Of a stretch of 64,000 nucleotides of DNA, positions 32,120 to 41,075 are shown piece by piece. Position numbers and translations under genes: made by a program. Every line of letters begins with the position of its first letter. Within the stretch, counting starts at the first letter, position 1. The DNA lies in assembly GCF_024398035.1 (NCBI RefSeq), contig NZ_CP073748.1:62001-126000 (forward strand), written 5' to 3'. The notes beneath the pieces were generated by a model. It was not told where the DNA came from and did no database searches. It saw only the letters and a program-made list of their open reading frames with translations. Origin of the DNA: Kordiimonas sp. SCSIO 12603 (GTDB taxonomy: Bacteria > Pseudomonadota > Alphaproteobacteria > Sphingomonadales > Kordiimonadaceae).

Positions 32120-32830
32120 ATGCCTTCTGCTGTTAAACAAAGTGATATGAATCTACAGCGTTCCGGCGCTGCGGCAGGTGATATTGAGAACGGGTTTACT
32201 GCCAAATTCCGTTCGCCTGAGTTCAAAAAGAAGATCAAGAAGAAAAAGAATGAAATGTACCGGCAAAGCCGGATGCTGCATACATACGTATCGGCACTCG
32301 CTTTCATTCTGCTTTTGTTTTTTGCCCTCAGTGGCTTGATGCTCAACCACCCTGAATGGTTCCAGAGCGACCGCGTTAAAACCGACGACATTCTAACACT
32401 CAGAGAAGTCGATCTAAAAGCAGCATCCGCTGCAGATAACCCTGTTCAAGCCCTATCTGATCTGGTTTCCAACCAGATCTATATTCCAGGTGAACTGAAG
32501 AACCACGAAGATTTAGGCGACGGCTATCAGCTTGAGTATCGAGGTCTTGGCGGTAGTGCCAGTGTGTTTGTTGATTTGCTTACAGGCGAAGCTGAAGTAA
32601 CCGTCCGCCGCGCGACAATTGCCGATAAAATGCATAATCTTCACAAAGGCAAATATACCGGCACGGTGTGGCCGTGGATCATTGATATCACCGCTTATCT
32701 CACCCTCGCGCTGTCCCTCTTCGGGTTTATCATTTTATTCACAGTAAAAATGCGGCTGAAGAACAGCCTGCGCGTCATCGGGGGTTCTACGGTATTCCTC
32801 GGTGCCCTGATTTATTTCCTTGTACCTTAA
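32120..32830 (+). CDS. PepSY-associated membrane protein
   Basis: 236 aa (AAGGA 6 bases before the ATG). A Lys-rich cytoplasmic N-terminus (about 30-50), a membrane helix (about 55-75) in 'LHTYVSALAFILLLFFALSGLMLNHPEWF', a periplasmic PepSY-like stretch (about 105-165), and 'HNLHKGKYTGTVWPWIIDITAYLTLALSLFGFIILF' as second helix. The His in 'RMLHTYVS' and in 'HNLHKGKY' could ligate haem b, as proposed for PepSY_TM reductases. Last gene of the Fur-controlled operon. Probable membrane part of a ferric or flavin reductase system. Confidence 0.8.
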   Translation: MPSAVKQSDMNLQRSGAAAGDIENGFTAKFRSPEFKKKIKKKKNEMYRQSRMLHTYVSALAFILLLFFALSGLMLNHPEWFQSDRVKTDDILTLREVDLKAASAADNPVQALSDLVSNQIYIPGELKNHEDLGDGYQLEYRGLGGSASVFVDLLTGEAEVTVRRATIADKMHNLHKGKYTGTVWPWIIDITAYLTLALSLFGFIILFTVKMRLKNSLRVIGGSTVFLGALIYFLVP

Positions 32831-32860
32831 TCTGCTTAATAAGGTACATCTCCAGAACTT

Positions 32861-32891
32861 GCCCTTCGGCTCCCCCCGAAGGGCTTTTTTT
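32861..32891 (+). terminator. Intrinsic terminator of the iron operon
   Basis: GCCCTTCGG-loop-CCGAAGGGC followed by seven T; 30 bases after the PepSY gene stop. It also abuts the convergent tonB gene. Confidence 0.9.
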
Positions 32892-33816
32892 ATTGAACTC
32901 CAAACTCTATTGGAAGCACAAAAACACGTTCCTTCATACCTGCCATTTCATCAGGAAATACAGGAAAAGGACTAGCGCGTTTTATGGTTTTCAAAGCAGA
33001 TTTATTGAGGATACGGTAATCACTTTCTTCAAGGATTTCAGCATTCAAGAGACCACCTACAGGATCAAGTGTGAACCGTACGGTCACGATACCCATCAAA
33101 CGGCGCTTACGGGCCATACGCGGATATATTAAATTCTTTTGCACCCATACCCGTACAAGATCTTCATAGGTACGGATAACACCGCCCATCCCGCCTGACT
33201 GTGCCGCATTACCATCCCCTTCATTCCCTTTTGCTTCTGAGTTCCTACCGCCAGCCCCACCTACACTGTTAGTAACAGCGGGTGCAGCACTTCCTTCTTC
33301 TTCACCAACCGTATTGTTTATAGCGTCTGCCGGCTGCGGTGAAGGTGTTATTGTTTTTTGTGCTGATGTAGTTTTGGGTTCAACGATATCCGGATCTTCT
33401 ACTTTTTCCTCTTCCTCCGAAGGCATTTCTTCTGCCTCTACCGGTACTTCCGCTTGTTCTGGTTCTTTAGGCACCTCTTCCGCACGCTCAGGTTCTTGAG
33501 GGGTTTCTATTGGCGGTTCTGGCAGCGGCTCCAAAGGTTCTGGCTGTCTTTCTTCCCGGGGTTTCTGAGCAGTTGTCTTTTTCGGTGCAGCCTGGTCCAG
33601 CATCTGCTGGTGCTCTGAAATTTCCTGTGTGTTACCCGCCTGAGAAATACCGCCTGCCGCAGCCCCTTCAAAAGCCAGTTCAACAAGCACGCCTTTTTGA
33701 CCGACAGGTGGCGAGGAGGGGGCATCCAAAGATGTGTTTGCATAATAAACAATCGCGCCCGCATGAACTGCAAGCGCGATTGTCGCTGATAATGACCATA
33801 GCAACCGATTGTTCAT
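32890..33816 (-). CDS. tonB: TonB energy-transducing protein
   Basis: 308 aa from the ATG at 33816 (AGAGG 5 bases upstream); longer upstream frames run into the TBDR gene region and lack a ribosome site. One N-terminal membrane helix ('LLWSLSATIALAVHAGAIVYY'), a long Pro/Glu-rich spacer (about 75-200) crossing the periplasm, a Gly-rich linker, and the C-terminal TonB domain ('IYPRMARKRRLMGIVTVRFTLDPVGGLL', 'ALKTIKRASPFPVFPDEM'). It couples ExbB/ExbD to TBDRs. It follows the haem-type TBDR gene on the same strand and is convergent with the ExbB/ExbD operon. Confidence 0.9.
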   Translation of the reverse strand: MNNRLLWSLSATIALAVHAGAIVYYANTSLDAPSSPPVGQKGVLVELAFEGAAAGGISQAGNTQEISEHQQMLDQAAPKKTTAQKPREERQPEPLEPLPEPPIETPQEPERAEEVPKEPEQAEVPVEAEEMPSEEEEKVEDPDIVEPKTTSAQKTITPSPQPADAINNTVGEEEGSAAPAVTNSVGGAGGRNSEAKGNEGDGNAAQSGGMGGVIRTYEDLVRVWVQKNLIYPRMARKRRLMGIVTVRFTLDPVGGLLNAEILEESDYRILNKSALKTIKRASPFPVFPDEMAGMKERVFVLPIEFGVQ

Positions 33817-33842
33817 TATAGCCTCTTTTAAATGGTTTGTGC

Positions 33843-33889
33843 CGCAGCGTCCCCCAAACGCTGCGACACTGCCCAAGTACATACTTGGG
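33843..33889 (-). terminator. Two tandem hairpins between TBDR and tonB genes
   Basis: CGCAGCGT/ACGCTGCG (33843-33865) and CCCAAGT/ACTTGGG (33872-33889) lie in the 85-bp gap. No long T-run, so possibly an attenuator or mRNA-stabilising element rather than a full terminator. Confidence 0.45.
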
Positions 33890-33901
33890 GGGTATCTGTT
33901 T

Positions 33902-36028
33902 TTAGAACTGGTAAGAAACCGATACGCGAACGTCGCGGCCAAAGCTTCTTGTGCCTGCTCTGTGACGACGGTAATCCTTATCAAACAGGTTGTTTACCGC
34001 GAGACGGATTTCCGCACCTTCAACCGCTTCCGGGCGATATGTGAAGTATAGATTATGAATGTTGTAACCAGGGTTACCATCCACTTCATTTTCTGTGTGA
34101 TGACGCCACACAAACTGTGATTGGAAACCACCCTCAAGACCAGTGTCCCCGAAGCGGGTACCGCCAGAGATAGAAAGCTGATCGGCGGGTGTTGCTGTAA
34201 GATCAATATTCCGGGAAAGGTTTTCACCGCGAATGCTTGAAAAGCTCGTACGGATATAGGTTACACCGTTATCGTAAAGGCCTTCAAATTCCCAGCCCTT
34301 GAGACGATCTTCACCATCATTGATATAACTTACCGGATTGATAAGCGCAGATGTGCTGCGGATGCTAACGATCTTATCTTCAATATTATTGCGGAAATAC
34401 ACAAGCTTGGTACGCAGGATATCCCCCTTGGAGATTACGTCTTCAAACGCCAGCTTTATACCACCTTCCCATGTTTGGGCTGTTTCTTCCCGGAGCTGGA
34501 GACTTGTTGTTTTATCAGCTGTTCCCGCAGGGAATGGAGCGCCGAAGAAGAGCGAGTGAGCATAAATTTCGTCGATTGCTGGAGCACGGAAACCTTCATA
34601 GTATCCTCCAATAACACTTGCCCAATCAGTTAGCTTTATTTCGGCTGTTACACTTGGTGTCCAGGCTGAATAGCGGTCTGCCTGACGGAATTGATCCGCT
34701 GTAAGGAAATCATCAGGATCAGCAATACGGTCTTCAAGGCCAACCGTTGAACCTTCTGTTGTGTATGTCGCATAGCGGATAGCCGGTGTAAGGATCACAC
34801 GGTCAGCGAAATTAATTTCATCCTGAATAAACGCACCAAACACATCCTGTTCACCGCTTGGCTGGCTGCGGATAGGGCCACCACTTTGCTCGCCGAAACG
34901 GTCTTGGGTGTAGAAATCAGCGCCAAATGTCATCACATGTTTCACACTACCTGTGCTGAAACGAGATGTATTGATCGCAGAAAGTTGCCAGCTTTTATAA
35001 TCGAAAATACGCGTCTCACCCGGATCAAGCGATGTAGACACCGGGCCAGCAACAATGCTTGAATCAAGCCCGGTTTCCATATTGTGGGTTTTGGAATACC
35101 CAAAGCTCAGGGTGAAATCGACCCACGGGTTATCATCATTCTGGTAAGCATATTCAAGCGCTACCGATGTATCTTCAAGCTCACGGTCAATCAGACCTTC
35201 AGAAAAACCATTGTCCGTTGTGCCTCGGTCATTCTGGCGGAATTCAACGATTCCGCTGTCTTCACCGTATTGGTAGGAAGCGCTTAATTTATGGTAATCA
35301 GCCAATACTATTGAGGCCTTCAATAGAAGGTTTTTTACATTAACTGCCGACCCCTCAAATGTATCACCAGATGCAAACTCAAAATCATCAGAATCACGGA
35401 ATGTAACGGCACCAAGAAGATCAATATTTTCTTCCGGACGTGCATAAAGGAAAGCGGAACCGTTCCATTCATCGTTGTTTGAATTAAAACCGGCCTTAAC
35501 TTTGGCACCAAAAGTCTGACCAGCTTTTAGGAAATCAGATGCATCTTTCGTGGTCATGTTCACCACGCCGCCAATCGCGCCACTCCCGTACAATGTCGAA
35601 ACCGGACCACGGACAACGTCCACCTGTTTCAAAAGTTCCGGATCGCCGAAAAAAGAACCAAGGCGGTATCCCTCAAAATATTTGGTTACACCGTCTACCC
35701 GCACAATATTCTGTTCAGGGCGAGTAACACCACGAATACTGAACTCAGCACCTTGGCGGTTAGGGCCACCATTAATGTCCACACCTGGGAGGTCTGCAAC
35801 AAGTTCCATCACATTGTTTGCCTGGCGGCGGCTGATATCTTCAGAACCAACGATAGAAACCGATTTAACTGTCTCAAGCTCTTTCTTCTCCGTGAAAGTT
35901 GCCGAAACCGTTACCTTTTCAAGGCGGCTTTCTTCGTCTTTTTTCTTTTTATCTTCAGTATCTTGTGCGTGGGCAGCGGCAGTGCAGACAAGCACCATCG
36001 CTGAAGAAAGTAGCAGTTGTTTTTTCAT
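33902..36028 (-). CDS. TonB-dependent receptor, haem/haemoglobin type
   Basis: 708 aa, smaller than the other receptors in the window. Signal peptide ending 'CTAAAHAQ', TonB-box-like 'LEKVTVSATFT', a plug with 'FSIRGVTRPEQNIVRVDGVTKYFEGYRLGSFF' and 'VDVVRGPVSTLYGSGAIGGVVNMTTKDASDF'. The barrel carries the FRAP motif ('GFRAPAIDEIYA') found in haem receptors and ends 'FGRDVRVSVSYQF'. The length and plug match the haemoglobin/transferrin/lactoferrin receptor family. A Fur-like palindrome lies 60 bp upstream and tonB follows. Probable ligand: haem or an iron complex. Confidence 0.87.
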   Translation of the reverse strand: MKKQLLLSSAMVLVCTAAAHAQDTEDKKKKDEESRLEKVTVSATFTEKKELETVKSVSIVGSEDISRRQANNVMELVADLPGVDINGGPNRQGAEFSIRGVTRPEQNIVRVDGVTKYFEGYRLGSFFGDPELLKQVDVVRGPVSTLYGSGAIGGVVNMTTKDASDFLKAGQTFGAKVKAGFNSNNDEWNGSAFLYARPEENIDLLGAVTFRDSDDFEFASGDTFEGSAVNVKNLLLKASIVLADYHKLSASYQYGEDSGIVEFRQNDRGTTDNGFSEGLIDRELEDTSVALEYAYQNDDNPWVDFTLSFGYSKTHNMETGLDSSIVAGPVSTSLDPGETRIFDYKSWQLSAINTSRFSTGSVKHVMTFGADFYTQDRFGEQSGGPIRSQPSGEQDVFGAFIQDEINFADRVILTPAIRYATYTTEGSTVGLEDRIADPDDFLTADQFRQADRYSAWTPSVTAEIKLTDWASVIGGYYEGFRAPAIDEIYAHSLFFGAPFPAGTADKTTSLQLREETAQTWEGGIKLAFEDVISKGDILRTKLVYFRNNIEDKIVSIRSTSALINPVSYINDGEDRLKGWEFEGLYDNGVTYIRTSFSSIRGENLSRNIDLTATPADQLSISGGTRFGDTGLEGGFQSQFVWRHHTENEVDGNPGYNIHNLYFTYRPEAVEGAEIRLAVNNLFDKDYRRHRAGTRSFGRDVRVSVSYQF

Positions 36029-36087
36029 CGTTTCCTCACATCTCTCTCGGGTTGAATGGGGAGGAGAGAGTTATTTGCAATTAATAA

Positions 36088-36102
36088 TGCGAATGATTCG
36101 CA
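36088..36102 (-). promoter_or_regulatory. Fur-like perfect palindrome
   Basis: TGCGAATGATTCGCA is a perfect 7-1-7 palindrome with the core AATGATT of Fur boxes, 60 bp before the haem-type TBDR start. It differs from the TGATAAT half-site at two positions, so Fur binding is likely but not certain; an Irr/RirA-type or other iron regulator is the alternative. Confidence 0.6.
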
Positions 36103-36166
36103 TTTGCGATGAAAGAGGTATGAAATAATCACAAAAGTGTCAACTGAAAAAGAAACACCCTAGCGG

Positions 36167-37570
36167 TTAGGCATCACACCGCGGAAGTTCCATGCGAAAG
36201 CCAAGGCCGCCACCTTCAGGTAAAAAAGCGTCAATTTCCCCACCGTGAGCACGGATAATTTTATCAACAATACTTAACCCTAAACCGGAACCACCAGTGG
36301 CTTGCGTGCGGCTGGCATCAACCCGGTAAAGCCTATCAAACAGCATAGGCAAGGCTGCTTCCGGCACACCTGGACCATTATCTGTGAAGACGATAAGGAC
36401 TCTTTTTTCAGATACAGAACACTCGATATCTAACCGCAATCCCTCTGCCCTTGCAGTTACCGAATTTTGTACCAAATTATCAAACACCTGGGTCATCCGT
36501 ATGGGGTCAATTTCACAAATAACCTCAGGGCAGGATAATGACCATTCGTAAGGGCTACTCACCCTGCCCGCCTGCAGTTTTTCCTGTAGGAATCCTTGCA
36601 GATCAATGGCCTGTTTTTCCAGATGCAAATCAGCACTGTCTAGAGCACTGAGTAAATCCAGATCATTGACTAAATTAACCAACTGCTGTGTTTGATCGAG
36701 AGCATACTTTACCGTTTTATCATCGCCTTCAATAATACCTTCCGAGGCTAATTCCAGCCGCCCTCGCATGTTATGAAGCGGTGTCCGCAGTTCGTGAGAT
36801 ATCTCGGCAAGCAGTTCATTTCTTCTGTCTTTTTCCTGTTCCAATCGGTCGCGTGCCTTATTGAAAGCCGAAACCAAACTATTCACTTCATCCTTAAATC
36901 CAGAAGCTGGCATGGGGGCTGGTAACTTTTCAGAAGAAAGCTTCTGAGAGAAGTTTTCAAGCATGCGCAGCGGTGCTAGTCGAAATCTGACGAGCAGAAT
37001 AATAAACATCCCAACAAGCGCATAATAAATACCAAGCTCTCGCACATGTTTGCCCAGATTTTTTGTGATGATGGTAAAAGTGCTTGGCTCAGATTTAAAC
37101 GTAGGGTCCGGCACTATGAAAATAAGATATTCAGTGCCCCAATGGAATGCCGGAACCCGGTTATAGATTTGAATAATCTCTTGCTTGTTATAGAGACTGC
37201 TGAGCACCACAGAATAGCCTTGGCCATCTGGTTCTGCTCTCACCAGCTCCGTAAACACGAACTCACTATTACTAAATCCCTGAATTTCAAACCGCTGATT
37301 TGTAACAATAATAACATTATCACCACCACCGCTCAGCTGTTCAAAATCAGTAATCAAACCTGCGATTTGTTGTTTGGTATTTTGAGGTTCCGAAAGCGAC
37401 CCTAAATATTGTTTATAATCGGGCTTGTTGACGCCAGAGTTTGCCTCAAGCGGTGTCAGGAATATGCCAACGGTGGTTTGATTCAAAAGCCCCGTAAAGG
37501 TGATAGTAAGCCCAAGAGCTATAATAATTGCAAAAGCAAGTTGCCATTCAAGTCTGTGATAAAATTTCAT
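36167..37570 (-). CDS. Membrane sensor histidine kinase (HisKA/HATPase_c)
   Basis: 467 aa. Two membrane helices (about 8-36 and 178-196) enclose a periplasmic sensor domain of about 140 aa. A HAMP-like linker (about 197-245) and the H-box 'LLAEISHELRTPLHNMRG' with His259 follow. N-box 'FDNLVQNSVTA', G1 'FTDNGPGVP', F-box 'LFDRLYRVD' and G2 'GGSGLGLSIV' are intact. BaeS-like cytoplasmic half. It is the last gene of the serine hydrolase-response regulator-kinase operon, 17 bp after the regulator. Its signal is probably an envelope state. Confidence 0.9.
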   Translation of the reverse strand: MKFYHRLEWQLAFAIIIALGLTITFTGLLNQTTVGIFLTPLEANSGVNKPDYKQYLGSLSEPQNTKQQIAGLITDFEQLSGGGDNVIIVTNQRFEIQGFSNSEFVFTELVRAEPDGQGYSVVLSSLYNKQEIIQIYNRVPAFHWGTEYLIFIVPDPTFKSEPSTFTIITKNLGKHVRELGIYYALVGMFIILLVRFRLAPLRMLENFSQKLSSEKLPAPMPASGFKDEVNSLVSAFNKARDRLEQEKDRRNELLAEISHELRTPLHNMRGRLELASEGIIEGDDKTVKYALDQTQQLVNLVNDLDLLSALDSADLHLEKQAIDLQGFLQEKLQAGRVSSPYEWSLSCPEVICEIDPIRMTQVFDNLVQNSVTARAEGLRLDIECSVSEKRVLIVFTDNGPGVPEAALPMLFDRLYRVDASRTQATGGSGLGLSIVDKIIRAHGGEIDAFLPEGGGLGFRMELPRCDA

Positions 37571-37587
37571 GATACCGGGCCTTTGAG

Positions 37588-38307
37588 CTACTTGCGGGGC
37601 TGATCAGGTATGAGTTTCATTTTATACCCCACCCCGTAGACAGACGAAATTCCGTGCTGCTCTCGGTCAATCTGATTAAGCTTTTTCCGGGCGTTATGCA
37701 GATGCACATCCACCGTACGGTCACTGCTCTCAGAATCGTAACCAAAAACAGCCACGAACAACTGTTCCCGTGTGAAAATCCTTTCCGGTGACTTCAGCAA
37801 AATCATAAGCAATTGATATTCGGTTTTAGTAAGAGCAAGCTCCTGATCACAGTAGAAGATTTGCTTGTTGAGCTCATGCCACCGCCAAGGGCCTAAAGCA
37901 CCTGTTTCATCAGATACGGGTTTAAAATGCTGCCGCCTGAGGTGCGCTTTTATTCTGGCGATCAACTCCTTATGCTCAAACGGTTTTTTAACATATTCAT
38001 CAGCACCGGCCTCTAGGCCAACAACCAGATCGTCAGGGGTAATACGCGCCGTTACCATAATGATAGGAATCTGGCTTTTTCGCCTTATATGAGCGCATAC
38101 TTCAACACCGTCCCGTTCTGGCATCATCCAGTCGAGAATAACCAAACCTGGTTTCTGCTGCTCAAACAGTCGAATGGCGTCAGTGCCATTCCGCGCCGTA
38201 ATACACCGCATATTATGGTGCTCTAGATACAGCCGCAGGTTTTCGGCTGTATCCCAGTTATCTTCCGCCACTAAAACAAGCGGCTTATCGTCAAGTTGAT
38301 CATTCAA
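37588..38307 (-). CDS. OmpR-family response regulator
   Basis: 239 aa. Receiver domain with acidic pocket 'VAEDN', phospho-acceptor Asp59 ('VILDWMMPERDG') and Lys108 ('VKKPF'), then a winged-helix Trans_reg_C domain ('LALTKTEYQLLMILLKSPERIFTREQLFVAVFG', 'DRTVDVHLHNARKKL'). BaeR-like. The start is a TTG whose bases overlap the stop of the serine-hydrolase gene (TTGA), so translation is coupled. An ATG at 38303 is out of frame. Cognate kinase is the next gene. Confidence 0.9.
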   Translation of the reverse strand: MNDQLDDKPLVLVAEDNWDTAENLRLYLEHHNMRCITARNGTDAIRLFEQQKPGLVILDWMMPERDGVEVCAHIRRKSQIPIIMVTARITPDDLVVGLEAGADEYVKKPFEHKELIARIKAHLRRQHFKPVSDETGALGPWRWHELNKQIFYCDQELALTKTEYQLLMILLKSPERIFTREQLFVAVFGYDSESSDRTVDVHLHNARKKLNQIDREQHGISSVYGVGYKMKLIPDQPRK

Positions 38308-39461
38308 TATTCAACAACCTTGGTCACCAACTGCGCGCTCAAATACTCTGCCAAATGACGTTCTGTTCGCCAAGCGAGTTCCATCATATCTCTCGAAAAA
38401 CTATTACTCAGCATAACAATCCATGCGTCTTCATCCTTGAGCCAGAGGACATCAGCGAAAAAGAAGCGATTGCTCCCATTATGAGCCACTAAATCTCTGC
38501 CTTTGTCTGTTTTAAAAATCGCCCAACCATAACCATAATGGCTATTGCCAGATGGATCTTCCGCAATATGTCGGGTTGTTAAAAGTTCTATAGAGTTCTC
38601 TGTTAGAATTTCTGCATTGCTAAGAGATTTAAGCCAGACATGCATATCCCCAAGTGTTGAATGAATGCCGCCATTGCCTTTTAGCAGCCAGGAAATTTCA
38701 CCCATATCCTGATAACGGGCAATACCAGAGCCAAACTTTTTACCGCGTGCATATCCTTCTGCTACCAGAGTTTCTGTCCAGTCAGGCGCTAAATATCCAG
38801 TGTTAAACATCCCAAGTGGTTTGAAGAAAGTCTGCTGGAGATAAGCCTCATATGCCATATTGGTTACAAGCTCGATAATCCGAGTTAGTGCGCTATAACC
38901 AACATTCCTATATTCATGCTCAGATCCCGGTGTAAAACGGAGAGACTGTTTGAAAACAGTATCAAAAAACACATCGGTTTCAACCAGGTCATAATCTCCT
39001 TTATCAGGAAAACCACGAAGGCCGGAACTGTGGGTCAACAGTTGATGGATAGTTATACTGGCTTTATCTGCTGGTATATTGGGGAAATACTTTTGCAGAC
39101 CATCACTTAAGGCTAATCGTTTTTCCTCGACCAGTTTCATTATCGCCGCACCAGTAAATTGCTTTGTAAGCGAACCCACATCATAAATAGTATGCACGTT
39201 GGTTTTTTGCTGGCTATCCCGCGCCATTACACCAAATTCATCGGTTAAAACAACCTGCCCTTTGTGGGCAACAAGCAAGGAACCTGAAAAGTTTTTACGT
39301 TCATATTTATCCAAAAGCTGCCTGACATCAGCTTTCAACTTTTCTGTATGATCAAGGGATGAAGCAGCTTGCACCGGAAAACCGAACCCGGCTGTGACTG
39401 CAAACAAAACTACGCCGATAATACCCCCTAGAAATAAGGGTTTTGCGAAAAAATTAGACAC
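38304..39461 (-). CDS. Serine hydrolase, beta-lactamase class C family (catalytic motifs intact)
   Basis: 385 aa, GTG start with GAGGA upstream, signal sequence 'GIIGVVLFAVTAGFGFPVQA'. SxxK is S97-L-T-K100, YxN is Y184-R-N186, and the third motif is in 'LVAHNGSN'. PF00144 family covers D-alanyl-D-alanine carboxypeptidases, esterases and beta-lactamases, acting in the periplasm. First gene of an operon with an OmpR-type regulator and a BaeS-like kinase. It may be a cell-wall enzyme whose expression or product is tied to envelope sensing. Paralogue of the degenerate protein at 671-1888. Confidence 0.88.
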   Translation of the reverse strand: MSNFFAKPLFLGGIIGVVLFAVTAGFGFPVQAASSLDHTEKLKADVRQLLDKYERKNFSGSLLVAHKGQVVLTDEFGVMARDSQQKTNVHTIYDVGSLTKQFTGAAIMKLVEEKRLALSDGLQKYFPNIPADKASITIHQLLTHSSGLRGFPDKGDYDLVETDVFFDTVFKQSLRFTPGSEHEYRNVGYSALTRIIELVTNMAYEAYLQQTFFKPLGMFNTGYLAPDWTETLVAEGYARGKKFGSGIARYQDMGEISWLLKGNGGIHSTLGDMHVWLKSLSNAEILTENSIELLTTRHIAEDPSGNSHYGYGWAIFKTDKGRDLVAHNGSNRFFFADVLWLKDEDAWIVMLSNSFSRDMMELAWRTERHLAEYLSAQLVTKVVEY

Positions 39462-39589
39462 GAAAATATCCTCATTGGTAATTCACATTACCGGGGCATA
39501 TAAAAAACAAAAATCATGAAATAATTAAGATTTCCCGCGCGCCACGAATGCACGGTATGGAGCCAGCGTTAGTATCAATATTTTCCTGG

Positions 39590-39607
39590 CCTAAGACCAT
39601 AGTCTGG
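39590..39607. promoter_or_regulatory. NarL/LuxR-type operator candidate before the kinase gene
   Basis: CCTAAGACCATAGTCTGG, an imperfect inverted repeat with arms AGAC/GTCT, centred about 43 bp before the kinase start. Its core TAAGACCAT(A/G)GTCT recurs in the perfect palindrome at 45253-45270. Confidence 0.5.
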
Positions 39608-39641
39608 TTCGCGCATCTATACGGTATGCTACTACTTAATC

Positions 39642-41075
39642 ATGATGATGAATTTTAAACGATATATTTCTCAGTTTCGTCGCCGTTTCTGGTGGCGTAT
39701 CAGTATTTATGCAGGCCTGAGCTGTTTTGTGGTTATCAGCGGAGCAATCAGTCTAATTCTTGTTTTAAATGACTATTCAGATTTTCTCGATACTACAGAA
39801 AAAGACAGTTTGGAGATGATCGCTGAAGAAATTGTCGAAGAGCACTCTACAGCCATTCAGCAATCCATCGAAAGCCCGGTATTTGAAAATTTAATTGAGA
39901 ATACCACGGCAATGCTTGAAAGCCTGAAAATGTATCAGGAGCCATTTCTTGTTCCTGACACTGAAGATATCGATTATTTCTTCACACTCAACAATGTGGC
40001 AGACGTAGCTTACCGTATCACGATTTATAACGCAGAAGAGAAAGAGCTTATCACCATGAGCTCTGATAAAATTCCGCTTAACCTGAAGGAAAACACCCGT
40101 TTTCATGTGGCAAATGTGAACGTGCCCATGGAAGCTCCTCACACAGGCAGGGTGAAAGTTGAAATATACGCCACATTCAACCTATGGAAAACGCTTTCAA
40201 ATAACTTTGGTTTTGCTGATGGCCCTTGGATCGTGTTCATTCTGCTTGCCACCTTTGTTGGCATTCTTAGCGGTTTTGTAAGCGGCTGGCATATGACCAA
40301 ACGGCTAGACCGGATATCAGCAGTTACCAGAGAATGGTCCGCAGGACATCTGGGGGAACGCATTGATGATAGTCACAGTGATGAGCTTGGCGACCACGTA
40401 AGGCAATTGAACCGGGTAGCAGACGATTTGAACGAGCTTGTACTTTTAAGGCAGGAACTGTCCGCCCATAACGAACGCGAACACCTCTCCAAAGAACTAC
40501 ATGATACTGTCAAGCAGCAGGTTTTTGCGCTGGCTCTACAGATAAAAGCCTTATCAAAACACCCAGAAATGCCGGATGTACTGAAAGCACGAGTAGAAGA
40601 AACAGAAAAAACCGTTTCAGCTATCAACAGTGAAATCGTAAAACTCCTCTCTGAAGCCCGGCCATCTTCCCAGACCAGTACGAACTTTATTCAGGGGTTG
40701 GTAGATCTCATCCCCAGCTACACAAAGCACATATCTGTGGTTCTTTATTATGATGAAGAGGTACTGATGATGAGCCAAATGCAAGAACATCATCTTTTAC
40801 GGATCACACAGGAAGCACTGAACAACTGTGTAAAGCACTCAAAAGCTTCCGATGTTGTCGTGCGCCTGAAAAGGGAAGATAATATATGGTCACTGGCAAT
40901 AAGGGATAACGGCGTGGGTTTTGATACCGGCAACCCTAAAAGCGGCTTTGGCCTGAATAACATGCAGGAACGTGCCACAAGTTTTTATGGGGATATCATT
41001 ATTGAAAGTACCCCTAAAAAGGGCACATCTGTGTGCATTACCTGGAAAGCAACAGTACAAACGAGCAAAGCATGA
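39642..41075 (+). CDS. NarL-type sensor histidine kinase (HisKA_3)
   Basis: 477 aa. Membrane helices at about 20-43 and 194-215 flank a periplasmic domain of about 150 aa. HAMP (about 216-270, 'RLDRISAVTREWSAGHLGERI'), then the HisKA_3 box 'LSKELHDTVKQQVFALALQIKAL' with His287, and an HATPase_c domain ('ITQEALNNCVKHS', 'RDNGVGFD', 'GFGLNNMQERA'). Three ATGs in a row at the start; no clear ribosome site. Overlaps the response regulator gene by 4 bp. The family senses nitrate, cell-envelope or other small signals; the sensor domain is not one I recognise. Confidence 0.9.
   Translation: MMMNFKRYISQFRRRFWWRISIYAGLSCFVVISGAISLILVLNDYSDFLDTTEKDSLEMIAEEIVEEHSTAIQQSIESPVFENLIENTTAMLESLKMYQEPFLVPDTEDIDYFFTLNNVADVAYRITIYNAEEKELITMSSDKIPLNLKENTRFHVANVNVPMEAPHTGRVKVEIYATFNLWKTLSNNFGFADGPWIVFILLATFVGILSGFVSGWHMTKRLDRISAVTREWSAGHLGERIDDSHSDELGDHVRQLNRVADDLNELVLLRQELSAHNEREHLSKELHDTVKQQVFALALQIKALSKHPEMPDVLKARVEETEKTVSAINSEIVKLLSEARPSSQTSTNFIQGLVDLIPSYTKHISVVLYYDEEVLMMSQMQEHHLLRITQEALNNCVKHSKASDVVVRLKREDNIWSLAIRDNGVGFDTGNPKSGFGLNNMQERATSFYGDIIIESTPKKGTSVCITWKATVQTSKA

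Noticed and set aside
35550-36128. 192-codon plus-strand frame opposite the haem-type receptor
   Set aside because: Antisense to a clear TBDR plug domain and without a ribosome site.
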